Origin: Lutispora saccharofermentans
GTDB lineage: Bacteria > Bacillota > Clostridia > Lutisporales > Lutisporaceae
Direction: 5' to 3'
Assembly (NCBI RefSeq): GCF_024363565.1
Contig: NZ_JAJEKE010000002.1
Coordinates: 124,001 to 188,000 of the forward strand
DNA length: 64,000 nucleotides
The notes below the pieces were generated by a model, which saw only the letters and a program-made list of their open reading frames with translations, was not told where the DNA came from and ran no database searches. The position numbers and the translations under genes were made by a program. Positions 36,982-47,480 of the stretch are shown piece by piece; positions within the stretch are counted from its first letter, which is position 1, and every line of letters starts with the position of its first letter.

Positions 36982-39576
36982 ATGTCAATTTTGACAAAAA
37001 TATTCGGCAGCCAGAATGATAGAGAGATAAAAAAGCTGGATAAGCTGGTAGATGAGATCGAAGCTCTTGAGCCAAAAATGCAAGCTCTCAGCGATGAAGA
37101 ACTCAGAAGCAAAACTGATGAGTTTAAAACCAGGCTTGCCGATGGTGAGACCCTGGATGATCTTTTGACCGAGGCCTTTGCCGTAGTGAGGGAAGCCTCA
37201 CGAAGAATTTTGGGCATGAGGCATTTCAAAGTCCAGCTCGTAGGCGGCATAGTGCTTCATCAGGGCAGGATCGCGGAGATGAAAACCGGTGAAGGAAAGA
37301 CCTTAGTAGCTACTTTGCCAGTTTATCTCAATGCACTGGAAGGTAAGGGAGTCCATGTAGTGACGGTAAACGATTACCTGGCAACTCGTGACAGCCAATG
37401 GATGGGCAAGGTTTATAATTTCTTGGGATTATCCGTAGGCCTTATAGTCCATGGCCTTGATCATAGCGAAAGGCAGCAGGCTTACAATTCTGATATTACT
37501 TACGGTACCAATAATGAATTCGGCTTTGACTATCTCAGGGACAACATGGTTATATACAAAGAGCAGATGGTTCAAAGAGAGCTCAACTTTGCCATAGTGG
37601 ATGAAGTGGACAGCATTTTGATAGATGAAGCCAGAACTCCTCTTATCATATCCGGTGTCGGTGAGAAATCCACCCACCTTTATTATGTGGCAGACAATTT
37701 TGTTAAAACATTAAAGAGAGGTGCCGATACCAAGGATGAGAGCAAGGCGGAGATGCTGAGCAAGTATTTTGAAGGTGAGGAAGAGGACGAAGAAACCATC
37801 AAGAATAAAGGGGATTACTCTGTTGATCCCAAGGCAAAGACGGTTATCCTCACTGAAGCGGGAGTGGAAAAGGCAGAAAGATTCTTTGGTGTAGAAAACT
37901 TAGCCGATCCGGAAAACATGGAGATACAGCATCACATCAACCAAGCCTTAAAGGCAAGGGCGCTGATGAACAATGACATCGATTATGTGGTTAAGGACGG
38001 GGAAGTAATAATAGTAGATGAATTCACCGGAAGGCTCATGTATGGGAGACGGTACAGCGATGGATTGCATCAGGCCATTGAGGCAAAGGAAGGAGTTAAG
38101 ATAGAGCGAGAAAGCCAGACTCTGGCGACCATAACCTTCCAAAACTATTTCAGGATGTATCAAAAGCTTGCCGGTATGACAGGTACTGCAAAGACCGAGG
38201 AAGATGAGTTCAGGGCCATATATAATCTGGATGTTGTAGAGATACCTACAAATAAGCCTATGATAAGAGAAGACCATCCTGATGTTATATATAAAAACGA
38301 GAAAGGCAAATTCAATGCTGTAGTAAATGAGATTGCAGAGCTTCATGGGAAGGGCAGGCCTATACTGGTGGGCACCATATCCATAGAAAAGTCGGAGCTT
38401 CTGAGCAGCATGCTTAAGAAAAGAGGCATACCTCATGAGGTGCTGAATGCAAAGTACCATGAGAAAGAAGCTGAAATAATAGCCAAAGCCGGACAAATGA
38501 ACGCTCTCACAATTTCCACCAACATGGCCGGCAGAGGTACGGACATCGTGCTGGGCGAAGGAGTCAAGGAATTGGGAGGCCTTCATATAATAGGCACGGA
38601 GAGACACGAATCCAGGCGTATAGACAACCAGCTGAGAGGCCGTGCAGGCAGGCAGGGAGACCTGGGCAGCAGCAGGTTCTATATATCTCTGGAAGATGAC
38701 CTTATGAAGCTTTTCGGCTCAGACAAGATAATGAACCTTATGGAGACAATCGGCATGGAGGAGGATATGCCGATAGAGCACGGGCTCCTCACCAAAGCAA
38801 TAGAAAATGCCCAGAAGAAGGTTGAATCGAGAAACTTTGATATAAGGAAGCATGTGCTCCAATATGACAATGTAATGAATAAGCAAAGAGAGGTCATATA
38901 TGCTCAAAGGCGCCAGGTACTGATGGGAGAAGATATTAAGGATTCCATCATGGATATGCTGGAAGAAGTGGTTTCCGATGCGGTAAATAACTTTACGGTA
39001 GGAAGCCAATATCCCGAGGAGTGGGATATTGCAGGGCTTCTGGAATATCTCCAGTCGATTTTCCTGCCCAAGAGAGCTTTGAAGGTTGAAGATATCAGCG
39101 GCTTGACAAAGGAAGAGCTGAATGATGTTCTGATGGATAGAGCCCTGAAGCTATATGAGGCTAAAGAAGCAGAGGTAGGCTCAGAGAACATGAGAGAGCT
39201 GGAGAGGGTTATACTGCTGAAGGTTGTGGACTCTAAGTGGATGGATCATCTGGATGCTATGGATCAGCTGAGAGACGGCATAAACCTCAGAGCCTTTGGA
39301 CAGCAAGATCCGGTTCAAGCTTATCAGATTGAAGGCTATGATATGTTCCTGGAGCTTATAAAGAATATAAGGCAAGAGACTATAAAATATATATACAGCG
39401 TGAATGTGAACAGGATACCGCAAAGGGAGCAGGTTGCGGAAGAAGTCAGCACAAATCAGGAACAAAGCGGCGGCTATAAGCCCGTTGTGAAGGAAGAAAA
39501 GATAGGCAGGAATGACCCGTGCCCTTGCGGCAGCGGTAAGAAATATAAAAAATGCTGCGGAAGAAACGAGAACTGA
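36982..39576 (+). CDS. secA: Preprotein translocase ATPase SecA
   Basis: The 864-residue motor ATPase of the Sec pathway is complete. Walker A region [46 protein letters not shown] and the C-terminal zinc motif [16 protein letters not shown] are all present. Start ATG 36982 has AGGAGTGAT upstream. It lies in the hpf-secA-prfB order common in Clostridia, though two inserted genes and repeats separate it from hpf. It drives export of the SipW/TasA-type proteins encoded later in the window. Confidence 0.97.
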   Translation: MSILTKIFGSQNDREIKKLDKLVDEIEALEPKMQALSDEELRSKTDEFKTRLADGETLDDLLTEAFAVVREASRRILGMRHFKVQLVGGIVLHQGRIAEMKTGEGKTLVATLPVYLNALEGKGVHVVTVNDYLATRDSQWMGKVYNFLGLSVGLIVHGLDHSERQQAYNSDITYGTNNEFGFDYLRDNMVIYKEQMVQRELNFAIVDEVDSILIDEARTPLIISGVGEKSTHLYYVADNFVKTLKRGADTKDESKAEMLSKYFEGEEEDEETIKNKGDYSVDPKAKTVILTEAGVEKAERFFGVENLADPENMEIQHHINQALKARALMNNDIDYVVKDGEVIIVDEFTGRLMYGRRYSDGLHQAIEAKEGVKIERESQTLATITFQNYFRMYQKLAGMTGTAKTEEDEFRAIYNLDVVEIPTNKPMIREDHPDVIYKNEKGKFNAVVNEIAELHGKGRPILVGTISIEKSELLSSMLKKRGIPHEVLNAKYHEKEAEIIAKAGQMNALTISTNMAGRGTDIVLGEGVKELGGLHIIGTERHESRRIDNQLRGRAGRQGDLGSSRFYISLEDDLMKLFGSDKIMNLMETIGMEEDMPIEHGLLTKAIENAQKKVESRNFDIRKHVLQYDNVMNKQREVIYAQRRQVLMGEDIKDSIMDMLEEVVSDAVNNFTVGSQYPEEWDIAGLLEYLQSIFLPKRALKVEDISGLTKEELNDVLMDRALKLYEAKEAEVGSENMRELERVILLKVVDSKWMDHLDAMDQLRDGINLRAFGQQDPVQAYQIEGYDMFLELIKNIRQETIKYIYSVNVNRIPQREQVAEEVSTNQEQSGGYKPVVKEEKIGRNDPCPCGSGKKYKKCCGRNEN

Positions 39577-39810
39577 GGAACACGGATTGACACGGAATCT
39601 TTCACAGATTAGCACGGAGGGGAACGGAATTAGAATAAAGAATGGGTATTACTGAATTAACATAATGTTATAGTTCAGCCCTCTCAGTTGTCATTCTGAA
39701 TGGAGCGTAAGCGGAGTGAAGAATCTATAGAAAGATTCTTCGCATACGCTCAGAATGACGGCTTACGCCATTTTTAACGATTAAAAAAGAAGACCCCAAA
39801 GGAATACCCC
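39577..39810 (+). repeat. Fold-back intergenic repeat, copy 2 (secA-prfB gap) with long hairpin
   Basis: It starts with GGAACACGGATTGACACGG directly after the secA stop. A long hairpin at 39690-39759 follows (GTCATTCTGA...GAAGAATCT pairing with AGATTCTTCG...TCAGAATGAC). It ends with GACCCCAAAGGAATACCC (39792-39809), 22 bp before prfB. The right CCGTGTT arm is missing in this copy. Confidence 0.7.
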
Positions 39811-39831
39811 AAAGATAGAGGAGGAAAAACT

Positions 39832-40939
39832 ATGATTGAACTTGAACAATACAGATTTGAGCTGCCGGATTTGGAGGCGGCAATCCATGATATAGAGGTG
39901 TCACTTTGACCCGGAAAGGCTGAAGGAGCAGCTCGAAGAAACTCACAGCAAGATGGAGCAGCAGGACTTTTGGAATGACTCCGACAATGCTGCCAAAGTG
40001 CTGCAGGAATCAAAGAGGCTCAAAGAAAAAATAGAAAGAATAGAAGAACTAAAAAAAGCTTTTGAAGACTTGAAGGTTCTCATGGAGCTCTGCGAGGAAG
40101 AGGAAGACGGCTCATTGCTGGGTGAAATAGAGGAAGAGCTTGAGGGCCTGAAGAAGAATATAGAGCAGTTTACCATGGAGACACTTCTCACAGGAGAGTT
40201 TGACGGAAATAGTGCCATACTTACCATTCATGCCGGGGCCGGAGGAACTGAAGCCCAGGATTGGGCTGAAATGCTCCTCAGAATGTTTACAAGATGGGCA
40301 GAGGGCAAGGGATACAGCATCACAGTCCTTGATATGCTGAAGGATACTGAAGCAGGCATTAAGAGCGCTACTCTTTTGATAGAAGGAGAAAATGCTTATG
40401 GATACCTGAAATCAGAAAAGGGAGTACATCGCCTGGTGAGGATATCGCCCTTTGATACGGCCGGAAAGCGTCATACATCCTTTGCATCTGTAGATATAAT
40501 GCCTGAGCTGGATGACAGCGTGGAGATCGATATAAATCCTGAGGATCTGAGGGTTGACACCTACAGATCAGGAGGTGCCGGAGGCCAGCATGTAAACAAA
40601 ACCGAGTCGGCGGTGAGGATCACTCATATACCTACAGGAGTTGTTGTTCAATGCCAGAATGAGAGGTCTCAGCACAGCAACAGGGAAATGGCTATGAAAA
40701 TGCTCTATGCCAAGCTCCTTGAAATAAAGGAGCAGGAGCAGAAGGACAGGATAGAGGACATCAAGGGAGAATATAGGGAGATAGCCTGGGGAAGCCAGAT
40801 ACGCTCATATGTTTTTCACCCTTACAGCATGGTAAAGGATCATAGGACCGGCGAAGAGACAGGAAATGTGTATGCCGTTATGGACGGAGATATAGACAAC
40901 TTTATTAATGCATATCTGAAATGGAAGAGACAGGCTTAG
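39832..40939 (+). CDS. prfB: Peptide chain release factor 2 (programmed +1 frameshift)
   Basis: The first ORF runs from ATG 39832 through 25 codons to an in-frame TGA at 39907. The rest continues in the +1 frame (DPERLKEQLEE...) to 40939, giving about 368 residues, normal for RF2. The anticodon-mimic tripeptide SPF is in VRISPFDTAGKRHTSF and the catalytic GGQ in GGAGGQHVNKTESAVRI. RF2 releases at UGA and UAA and represses itself through the frameshift. The recommended CDS is join(39832..39906,39908..40939). Confidence 0.95.
39895..39910 (+). promoter_or_regulatory. prfB programmed frameshift site
   Basis: The slippery CTT followed by TGA and C (39904-39910) is the classic CTTTGAC signal. A purine-rich, anti-SD-like AGAGGTG lies 3 bases upstream. 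Low RF2 favours slippage into the GAC frame. Confidence 0.93.
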
Positions 40940-40951
40940 GCCTGTCTTTTT
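40928..40951 (+). terminator. Intrinsic terminator after prfB
   Basis: AGACAGGC pairs with GCCTGTCT and is followed by a T run. It overlaps the last prfB codons. Confidence 0.85.
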
Positions 40952-41131
40952 AGCATTTATGACATCCTATCTGCAGAAATCTAGGACAAAAGTCACAAAA
41001 TGTATATGAGAGTGTTTTTGTGTTGAAAACGATGTTTTTTTGCAAAAACTTTGGTAAAATATAATTATTAGCAATTGTTGTTTTATTCTGTTAATTAACT
41101 CTAATTTTATCCGATGGTTAGCCTCCGCTGA

Positions 41132-41186
41132 TTTATCACTGAACTAACCTGCGCTAGGCCTTCGGATAAACAGTCTCTAAGGTTCA
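41132..41186 (+). repeat. Structured dispersed repeat, remnant D
   Basis: TTTATCACTGAACTAACC is identical to the 5' end of copies B and C. CAGTCTC and GGTTCA at 41170-41186 recall their 3' end. The body between is deleted or diverged. The remaining 40940-41252 interval holds only AT-rich DNA and the start region of the chemoreceptor gene. Confidence 0.6.
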
Positions 41187-41252
41187 GCCGGAGCTGCAAG
41201 CTTCATCCGGACTGATAGCATTCTTATTATTAAAGACAGGGGGAAGGAATCT

Positions 41253-43232
41253 TTGAAAATTTTTACTTTAAAGTTCAGGATCTCTCTTGTGGTTATTATT
41301 TTTACTATTGCACCCCTCTTCGTACAACTTTCTTTAAGCTTGAAATCATCTACTGAAAACATGACAGCAAGCATACAAGCTCTCAATGAATCGGTAAATA
41401 AGAGCTACTTGGAGAAGTTTGACAATTACATTACCCAGACAGCAAAGATTATAGAGATCATACCGCAATCTGCGGATCTATTATCTCTTGACCCAATTGG
41501 CAAGGAACGGGCAATACGAAAGCTGGCTGCCTCCGATCAAAGTATAAAGCAGGCCACCTTAGCTGATGAAAATGGCAATATTCTCTTCTCCACAGACACA
41601 TCCTTAAACGGAAGCGACGCAAGCCAAGAGGTTTGGTTTACAGAAGCTTTCGGAGGCAAACGCTACATTTCAAATTCGTTTTTCGACAAAAGGACAAAAC
41701 TTCCGGTGTTTATCATAGCTGTTCCTGTATTGGACCAGAGCCAAAAGCCTGCCGGAGTAATGAGCGCACATATCGGCTTTGACTACATACAAGGCATTTG
41801 CCAAAAGATACAAACAGGTGAGACAGGCTATACATACATAGTTGACAGAAATGGCGCAATATTGGCCCATCCCCAATACAAGGAAAAGGTACTTAACGGC
41901 TATAATGCGGTAACCAGCATGATACAAGGCGCCACGAAGGTCATAAAAGGAGAAAGCGGTACCGGGCAGTACGAGAACAGTGAAGGCGAGAAAGTAATGG
42001 GTACATATGATATCATACCATCGACGGGATGGGGAGTGATCAGCGAGATAGAGCTTTGGGAAGTTTTACAGCCGGTAGAAAAGGAGAAAAACAGATACGC
42101 AATTATCGCAATCATATCATTTATTATTGCTGCCGCAGCAAGCTACTGGTTGGCCTTGATTATAACAAAGCCACTTTTGGCAATGACTAAAGTAGCCGAG
42201 GAATACCAGAATGGAATTCTTTCAAAGCGTATAACCGTCAAATCCAATGATGAAATCGGCAAGCTTCAAGGCTCTCTTAATGCTATGGCGGATTCCCTGG
42301 CGGGAATCCTCAAGGAAGTAAATAAAGCGGTAGAAGAAGTAACTTCTTTTTCCCAGGGCTTGAGTGAAAATGCCAATATCAGCGCCGCTTCGATTCAGGA
42401 GATCTCCGCCATCGTTGATCATGTGGCAGACGGGGCATCTTCACAGATCGGCTCGCTGGGTGAGACCACAAACATTGCTAATGAAGTATCTTCTTCTGTT
42501 GAAAGGGTGTCCGGGGATTCTAAGGAAGTCGCTGATTATGCCAGAAAAGCAGCACAGAAAGCTCAAGAAGGAACCGATAACATTAAAGCGGTCAATGAGA
42601 GCATGGAGATAATAAAGACTAATGTAGAAAATTCAGCTGCTTTGGTGGAGAAGCTTGGAGTAAAATCCTCAGAGGTTACAGGCATAGTAAATATCATCAG
42701 GGATATTGCGGACAGAACCAATATGCTTGCTCTAAACGCCGCCATCGAAGCTGCCAGAGCAGGCGAAGCAGGGAGAGGCTTTGCGGTTGTGGCTGATGAA
42801 GTGAGGAAGCTGGCAGATCAGACGAAGGAAGCCTCCATGGATATAGAGACGGTTATAAGTGAAATACAGAAGGAGACTCAGAATACTGTGGATGCTATGA
42901 ATAAAGGATTAAATGATGTGGATCACAGTGCAGAAGCCATAAGAAAAACTTATGGTGACTTTGATAGCATAATTTCCATGATTCAATCCGTTTCGGAAAA
43001 AATTGTTGCCGTATCCGACTCGATCTACCATCTCAAGGATGACATGGACAGAATAATAGGGTCATTGGATAATGTCAGCCAGATATCTGCTTCTACCTCT
43101 GAGGGGACTCAGAACATTTTGGCGGGCACCGAAGAGCAAGCCTCGGCTTTGCAGCAGATAAACGAATCCGCATCCAAGCTGAACGAGATGGCAGAGAGCC
43201 TTCAAAAGAATGTTGGAAGGTTTAAACTATAG
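41253..43232 (+). CDS. Methyl-accepting chemotaxis protein (dCache-HAMP-MCP)
   Basis: This 659-residue receptor has membrane helix 1 near residues 8-30 and a periplasmic-type double Cache domain (about 35-275; [27 protein letters not shown]). Helix 2 ([18 protein letters not shown]) is followed by HAMP (about 305-355) and a cytoplasmic signalling domain. The tip is [39 protein letters not shown]. It probably senses a small extracellular ligand such as an amino or organic acid. The TTG start at 41253 has GGGGGAAGG upstream. Confidence 0.95.
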   Translation: MKIFTLKFRISLVVIIFTIAPLFVQLSLSLKSSTENMTASIQALNESVNKSYLEKFDNYITQTAKIIEIIPQSADLLSLDPIGKERAIRKLAASDQSIKQATLADENGNILFSTDTSLNGSDASQEVWFTEAFGGKRYISNSFFDKRTKLPVFIIAVPVLDQSQKPAGVMSAHIGFDYIQGICQKIQTGETGYTYIVDRNGAILAHPQYKEKVLNGYNAVTSMIQGATKVIKGESGTGQYENSEGEKVMGTYDIIPSTGWGVISEIELWEVLQPVEKEKNRYAIIAIISFIIAAAASYWLALIITKPLLAMTKVAEEYQNGILSKRITVKSNDEIGKLQGSLNAMADSLAGILKEVNKAVEEVTSFSQGLSENANISAASIQEISAIVDHVADGASSQIGSLGETTNIANEVSSSVERVSGDSKEVADYARKAAQKAQEGTDNIKAVNESMEIIKTNVENSAALVEKLGVKSSEVTGIVNIIRDIADRTNMLALNAAIEAARAGEAGRGFAVVADEVRKLADQTKEASMDIETVISEIQKETQNTVDAMNKGLNDVDHSAEAIRKTYGDFDSIISMIQSVSEKIVAVSDSIYHLKDDMDRIIGSLDNVSQISASTSEGTQNILAGTEEQASALQQINESASKLNEMAESLQKNVGRFKL

Positions 43233-43241
43233 GTTAAATTA

Positions 43242-43268
43242 TAGGGAACGCATACAATGCGTTCCCTA
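43242..43268. terminator. Hairpin between convergent genes (possible bidirectional terminator)
   Basis: TAGGGAACGCAT pairs perfectly with ATGCGTTCCCTA around ACA. It lies between the convergent chemoreceptor and thrB genes and includes the thrB stop. T tracts are weak on both sides. Confidence 0.5.
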
Positions 43269-44120
43269 CACTATTTCCACCCCTGTATTAGATGCAGCGG
43301 CCACATTCAATGTCCAATTGCCTGCCATGCCTTTCAAATGCTTTTTCATGGCAGACTCAAAGCCCATATCATCCGCCGGTAAAACTGCAATGATGGTGGG
43401 GCCGGCGCCGCTCAGGAATGCTGCCAGGGCGCCCAGCGAATGAGCCCTGCCTGTTATTTCATCAAAGCCCGCTACTAAGCTCTTCCTATAGGGCTGATGC
43501 ATGGCATCCTTGCAGGCATATTTAAGCAGCTCTCCGTCCCCTGTGATCATAGCAGCAGTTAAGAGGGATGATCTGCTGATATTGAATACTCCGTCACCAA
43601 AGGCTATTTCCTTCGGAAGCACTCCCCTGGACTGGGAGGTGGGGAGGGTAAATTCGGGATACATTACCGCATACCTAAAGCCTTCATAGGCCTCCTTGCG
43701 GAAATAAACTACCCTATCTTCGTCTTGAGAAGACACAGTGAAGCCGCCTAAAAAGGCAGGTACAATATTATCGGGATGGCCTTCTATTTCAGTGCCCATC
43801 TTTATCAGCTCATCTATGGACAAATTTGCAGCGGACAGGGCATTGCCGGCTGTACAGCCGGCGGCAATGCAAGCGGCGCTGCTTCCCAAGCCTCTGCAAA
43901 TGGGTATATTGATCTCCTGTTCTATATGTATGAAAGGCATGGCTTTTCCCACAGAATCAAATACTTTTTTGGCAGACATATATATCAGATTATTCTTATC
44001 TTCAAAATCCATATCCGATTCAGTAAACCTGACCCTGTTCTCTATATCCAGGGCCAGTCCCAGGCAGTCAAAGCCGGGCCCCAGATTTGCCGTTGTGGCT
44101 TTTACAGCAATTTCTATCAT
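43266..44120 (-). CDS. thrB: Homoserine kinase
   Basis: The 284-residue GHMP kinase shows VKATTANLGPGFDCLGLAL (motif 1), CRGLGSSAACIAAG (ATP-binding motif 2) and FLSGAGPTIIAVLP (motif 3). It phosphorylates homoserine in threonine synthesis. I chose ATG 44120 because GAGGCGG is 7 bases upstream; a GTG 6 bases earlier is too close. It is the last gene of the operon ACT-thrC-thrB. Confidence 0.95.
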   Translation of the reverse strand: MIEIAVKATTANLGPGFDCLGLALDIENRVRFTESDMDFEDKNNLIYMSAKKVFDSVGKAMPFIHIEQEINIPICRGLGSSAACIAAGCTAGNALSAANLSIDELIKMGTEIEGHPDNIVPAFLGGFTVSSQDEDRVVYFRKEAYEGFRYAVMYPEFTLPTSQSRGVLPKEIAFGDGVFNISRSSLLTAAMITGDGELLKYACKDAMHQPYRKSLVAGFDEITGRAHSLGALAAFLSGAGPTIIAVLPADDMGFESAMKKHLKGMAGNWTLNVAAASNTGVEIV

Positions 44121-44132
44121 GATCACACCGCC

Positions 44133-45176
44133 TCAGGACAGGATTTTCATCAAATCATCAATATTTGCGGATATCTTTTTGATATCGATTTCACGGTTCA
44201 TGGCGGTATCAGGATCCTTGAGGCCATTCCCCGTCAGTATGCAAACAACGGTTTTGCCGGAGAGATCATGAGTTTTGACATACTTCATTAAACCTGCAAG
44301 GCTTGCACAGGAAGCAGGCTCAGCGAATATGCCTTCACGAGCAGACAAAAGTCTGTATGCTTCCAGGATCTCCTCATCGGTTACTTTGTCTATGGCTCCT
44401 TGAGACTCTATGAGAGCAGCATTGGCTTTATCCCAGGAAGCAGGATTTCCTATCCTTATCGCAGTAGCGATGGTTTCAGGGTTTTCAATGACTCTTCCTT
44501 CAACTATAGGTGCAGCTCCTGCGGCCTGCACGCCCATCATCCTGGGAAGATGGCCTATCACATTATTTTCTCTATATTCCTTGTAGCCCTTCCAATAGGC
44601 AGAGATGTTTCCGGCATTTCCTACAGGCATGAATTGATAGTCAGGAGCTTTTCTCAGATCATCACAGATTTCAAAAGCTCCGGTTTTTTGCCCTTCGAGC
44701 CTATAGGGATTTATAGAATTTACTATGGTCACGGGGAATCTCTCGGCAGCCTCCTTTACCAGAGTGAGAGCTTGATCGAAATTGCCTTTTACCTGAATTA
44801 TATCTGCTCCGTATACTATAGCCTGCGCCAGTTTACCCATGGCTACCTTGCCCTCCGGTATAAGCACGATGCACTTTATTCCGGCTCTTGCCGCATAGGC
44901 AGCTGCCGAAGCTGAGGTGTTGCCGGTGGAGGCGCATATAACGGTTTTGGAGCCTTTACTGACGGCTTTGGTGATCGCAGCGGTCATACCCCTGTCCTTG
45001 AAGGAACCCGTAGGGTTGACCCCCTCATATTTGAAATAGAGATCACAATTTCCTACCGCGTCACTTAAATTCCTTGAGTGAATAAAGGGCGTATTTCCCT
45101 CATTAAGCGTAATTATATCCTCACAATAAATATCCTTTAAATAATCCTTGTATCTTTCTATTAAGCCCTTATACAA
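44133..45176 (-). CDS. thrC: Threonine synthase
   Basis: The 347-residue PLP enzyme converts phosphohomoserine to threonine. The cofactor lysine is in [14 protein letters not shown], and [17 protein letters not shown] and [16 protein letters not shown] are the phosphate-binding regions. The short form without an N-terminal extension is typical of Firmicutes. TTG start at 45176 with AGGAGG 8 bases upstream. It lies 12 bp from thrB on the same strand. Confidence 0.95.
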   Translation of the reverse strand: MYKGLIERYKDYLKDIYCEDIITLNEGNTPFIHSRNLSDAVGNCDLYFKYEGVNPTGSFKDRGMTAAITKAVSKGSKTVICASTGNTSASAAAYAARAGIKCIVLIPEGKVAMGKLAQAIVYGADIIQVKGNFDQALTLVKEAAERFPVTIVNSINPYRLEGQKTGAFEICDDLRKAPDYQFMPVGNAGNISAYWKGYKEYRENNVIGHLPRMMGVQAAGAAPIVEGRVIENPETIATAIRIGNPASWDKANAALIESQGAIDKVTDEEILEAYRLLSAREGIFAEPASCASLAGLMKYVKTHDLSGKTVVCILTGNGLKDPDTAMNREIDIKKISANIDDLMKILS

Positions 45177-45188
45177 TCTGTATGCCTC

Positions 45189-45629
45189 CTATTCCATGGC
45201 GATTATTTCAATCTTATTGCAGCCTTTTTTCTCAGAAAGTTTTTTTACCAATTGATCCGGAGTGACATCCATTGCTTTAGTGTCCACCGTAATGGTCAGC
45301 GATGCCACATCCATAACAGGTATGTTTTGATTTATAGTTAGTATATTTCCTTTTAGAGAAGCTATGACATTTATAATATCAGAAAGGACCCCAGGCTCAT
45401 GCCTCAGCAGCATGAAAAGGTTTACTATCCTGCCTCTCTCCTGAGTAGTGTAATCAAACACCGTATCCTTGTATTTATAAAAAGTGCTGCGGCTCAGAGC
45501 TACCATTTCACAGGCCTGCTGTATGGTGACGGCATCTCCCCTTTTCAGCAGTCTTTTTGCATTTATTACCTTCTCAAAAACATCCGGCAGCACATTGGAT
45601 TGAACTATGAGCATTCTATCCCCAGTCAT
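45189..45629 (-). CDS. UPF0735-type ACT-domain regulator (PheB-like)
   Basis: The 146-residue protein has an N-terminal HTH-like part (MVALSRSTFYKYKDTVFDY) and a C-terminal ACT domain (LFMLLRHEPGVLSDIINVIA, VASLTITVDTKAMD). The family occurs next to homoserine/threonine genes and probably senses an amino acid. ATG 45629 with AAGGGAG upstream. It is the first gene of the thr operon, suggesting feedback control by threonine or a related amino acid. Confidence 0.9.
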   Translation of the reverse strand: MTGDRMLIVQSNVLPDVFEKVINAKRLLKRGDAVTIQQACEMVALSRSTFYKYKDTVFDYTTQERGRIVNLFMLLRHEPGVLSDIINVIASLKGNILTINQNIPVMDVASLTITVDTKAMDVTPDQLVKKLSEKKGCNKIEIIAME

Positions 45630-45684
45630 TTTTACATCTCCCTTCTGTACGCTTCATAAACACACTTGTCTATCGCATGAACAT

Positions 45685-45713
45685 ATATTAGCACAAATAC
45701 GGAGGGTTGGCAA
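45685..45713 (-). promoter_or_regulatory. Promoter of the ACT-thrC-thrB operon
   Basis: The minus strand reads TTGCCA (45713-45708), a 17-base spacer, and TAATAT (45690-45685), about 55 bases before the ACT-domain start. Confidence 0.6.
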
Positions 45714-45719
45714 GAAAGA

Positions 45720-46045
45720 ACTCAGGACTCAGAGCTCAGATCTCAGAAACTAGGGTATTCCTCATGGGTCTTTTTTAAGAACACGGATTTACACGGCAAT
45801 TGATGTATTTATAACCACTGAAAGACGCTGGCTGTGTGCAGCCTGTCATTGTTATGAAAGACCGGCTTTCTTGTCATCCTGAGGGCTGCGCCCGAAGGAT
45901 CTAATTTGAGATTCTTCGAGCTGTGCTCTCAGAATGACCAGATATGTTTTCGTTTATCGTGGTGCGGATAACGCGTAGTAATTCTGTGTAAAAATACCGT
46001 GTTAACCCGTGTTTCCCGTTAGCTAAGATCCCGGAGCAATACCTT
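45720..46045 (+). repeat. Fold-back intergenic repeat, copy 3 (before asparaginase)
   Basis: The interval has no gene. It holds CTCAGAGCTCAG-type palindromes, GGGTATTCCTCATGGGTC (45753-45770, the inverted form of the shared 18-mer), and GAACACGGATTTACACGG (45779). A hairpin at 45873-45938 (GTCATCCTGAG / CTCAGAATGAC type) is followed by the right arm CCGTGTTAACCCGTGTTTCC and a degraded 18-mer near 46027. Confidence 0.7.
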
Positions 46046-46112
46046 ATCATTGAAAAATCTTGAAAAGAAATGTATATTGTAAATGGATTATTTTTGTCAG
46101 GAGAGATGATAT

Positions 46113-47117
46113 ATGTCTGAAATACTGGTAAATGTCACCAGAGATCCTATAGTGGAGAATATCCACAGGGGTGATATCGTTGTTGTAAACGGAGAGGGCA
46201 AGACCGTTGCATATCTGGGAGATCCGGACAAGTTTACCTGCATGCGCTCTGCCGCCAAGCCTTTTCAAGCCTGTGCGGTGCAAGAGAGCGGTGCCATTGA
46301 CTATTTCGGTCTGACGGAGAGAGAACTGGCGGTGATGTGCGGTTCTCATTATGCAGAGGATTTCCATGTCATGGCAGTGCTTTCCATACTATTTAAAATA
46401 GGGTTGGATGAACGCTATCTGAAATGCGGCCTATCCTATTCTTTGAGTGAAAAGGTTACTATGGAGTATGTTAAAAAAGGCGTTGAAAAGAAAAGTGTAT
46501 TTCACAGCTGCTCCGGCAAGCATGCGGGTATGCTTGCTATTGCAATGAAGGAGGACTTTGATGCTCATACCTATCTGAGCCCTGAGAATCCGGTGCAGCA
46601 GAGGATATTGGAGCTGATAGCCGATTTTGCCGATATAGACAAGGAAGACATAAAAATAGCTATTGACGGCTGCGGCGCTCCTGTTCATGCGATGCCTATA
46701 AGCAGCATGGCAAAGGCCTATATGAAGCTGGCCAACCCTTCTCATATTGAAGAAAAGCATGCTGCGGCCGCAAGAAAAATAGTTATGGCCATGACCGGCT
46801 ATCCTGAAATGATTGCAGGCACAAGAGGCTTTGACAGCGAGCTTATGAGAGTCACCCGAGGCAGGATGGCAGCCAAGGTCGGATCGGATGGCGTATATTG
46901 TGTAGGTGCTGTTAGAAAGGATATTGGCATAGCCGTAAAAATAGAAGATGGCAATATGCGGGTATTATCCTCAGTGGTCATGGAGACCTTAAAGCAGCTT
47001 GAATTGATAAGTGATGAAGAATTGGCAGAACTCAAGCATTTCCATATCAGAGATATAAAAAACAGCCAGGGAGATAAAATAGGAGAGATAAGGCCAACTT
47101 TTAGGTTGATAGGTTAA
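46113..47117 (+). CDS. Asparaginase (AnsII/Rhizobium-type, PF06089 family)
   Basis: The 334-residue protein shows FTCMRSAAKPFQACAV, ELAVMCGSHYAEDFH, HSCSGKHAGMLAIA and AIDGCGAPVHAMPISSMA. These are the conserved blocks of the thermolabile Rhizobium etli-type asparaginases, structurally distinct from classical AnsA/AnsB. It hydrolyses asparagine to aspartate and ammonia in the cytosol, as no signal peptide is present. Start ATG 46113 has AGGAGAGATG upstream. The gene stands alone between repeats. Confidence 0.88.
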   Translation: MSEILVNVTRDPIVENIHRGDIVVVNGEGKTVAYLGDPDKFTCMRSAAKPFQACAVQESGAIDYFGLTERELAVMCGSHYAEDFHVMAVLSILFKIGLDERYLKCGLSYSLSEKVTMEYVKKGVEKKSVFHSCSGKHAGMLAIAMKEDFDAHTYLSPENPVQQRILELIADFADIDKEDIKIAIDGCGAPVHAMPISSMAKAYMKLANPSHIEEKHAAAARKIVMAMTGYPEMIAGTRGFDSELMRVTRGRMAAKVGSDGVYCVGAVRKDIGIAVKIEDGNMRVLSSVVMETLKQLELISDEELAELKHFHIRDIKNSQGDKIGEIRPTFRLIG

Positions 47118-47118
47118 T

Positions 47119-47410
47119 AGGAAAATAGGCAGATAGGCAGATGGGCAAATAGGAAGAGACGGAGAACACGGATTAACACGGAATTTTGGACTGAAGGACA
47201 CGGCAGGGAAAGGTTAATGATTAGTGATGAGTATCTTGAATTATATGCGAAGCACATTCATATATACTAAGCTTAATTGTCCCTTTTGTACTAATCCGTT
47301 CTCCTCAGAGCCCAGAGTCCAACCCTAACTCCTGAGCTCTGAGCTCTGAACCCTAAGTTCTAAAACCCGTATTCCCCGCCACCTATGACCCATAAGGAAT
47401 ACCCAAATGC
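47119..47410 (+). repeat. Fold-back intergenic repeat, copy 4 (before tex)
   Basis: It begins with short AGGCAGAT-type tandem units, then CGGAGAACACGGATTAACACGG (spanning 47162-47183). The right side has GAGCTCTGAG palindromes, CCCGTATTCCCCG and GACCCATAAGGAATACCC (47387-47404). No gene is seen between 47118 and 47480. Confidence 0.7.
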
Positions 47411-47480
47411 TAGAGGCTAGCAGCCAGAAGCCAGTGGCCGCCCCCAAATAAATACCCCATAGAGAGAGGAGCGATTTTTT

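Noticed and set aside
37948..38607. 219-codon open frame on the minus strand inside secA
   Set aside because: Antisense to a canonical SecA with all motifs; residue composition is unlike real proteins.
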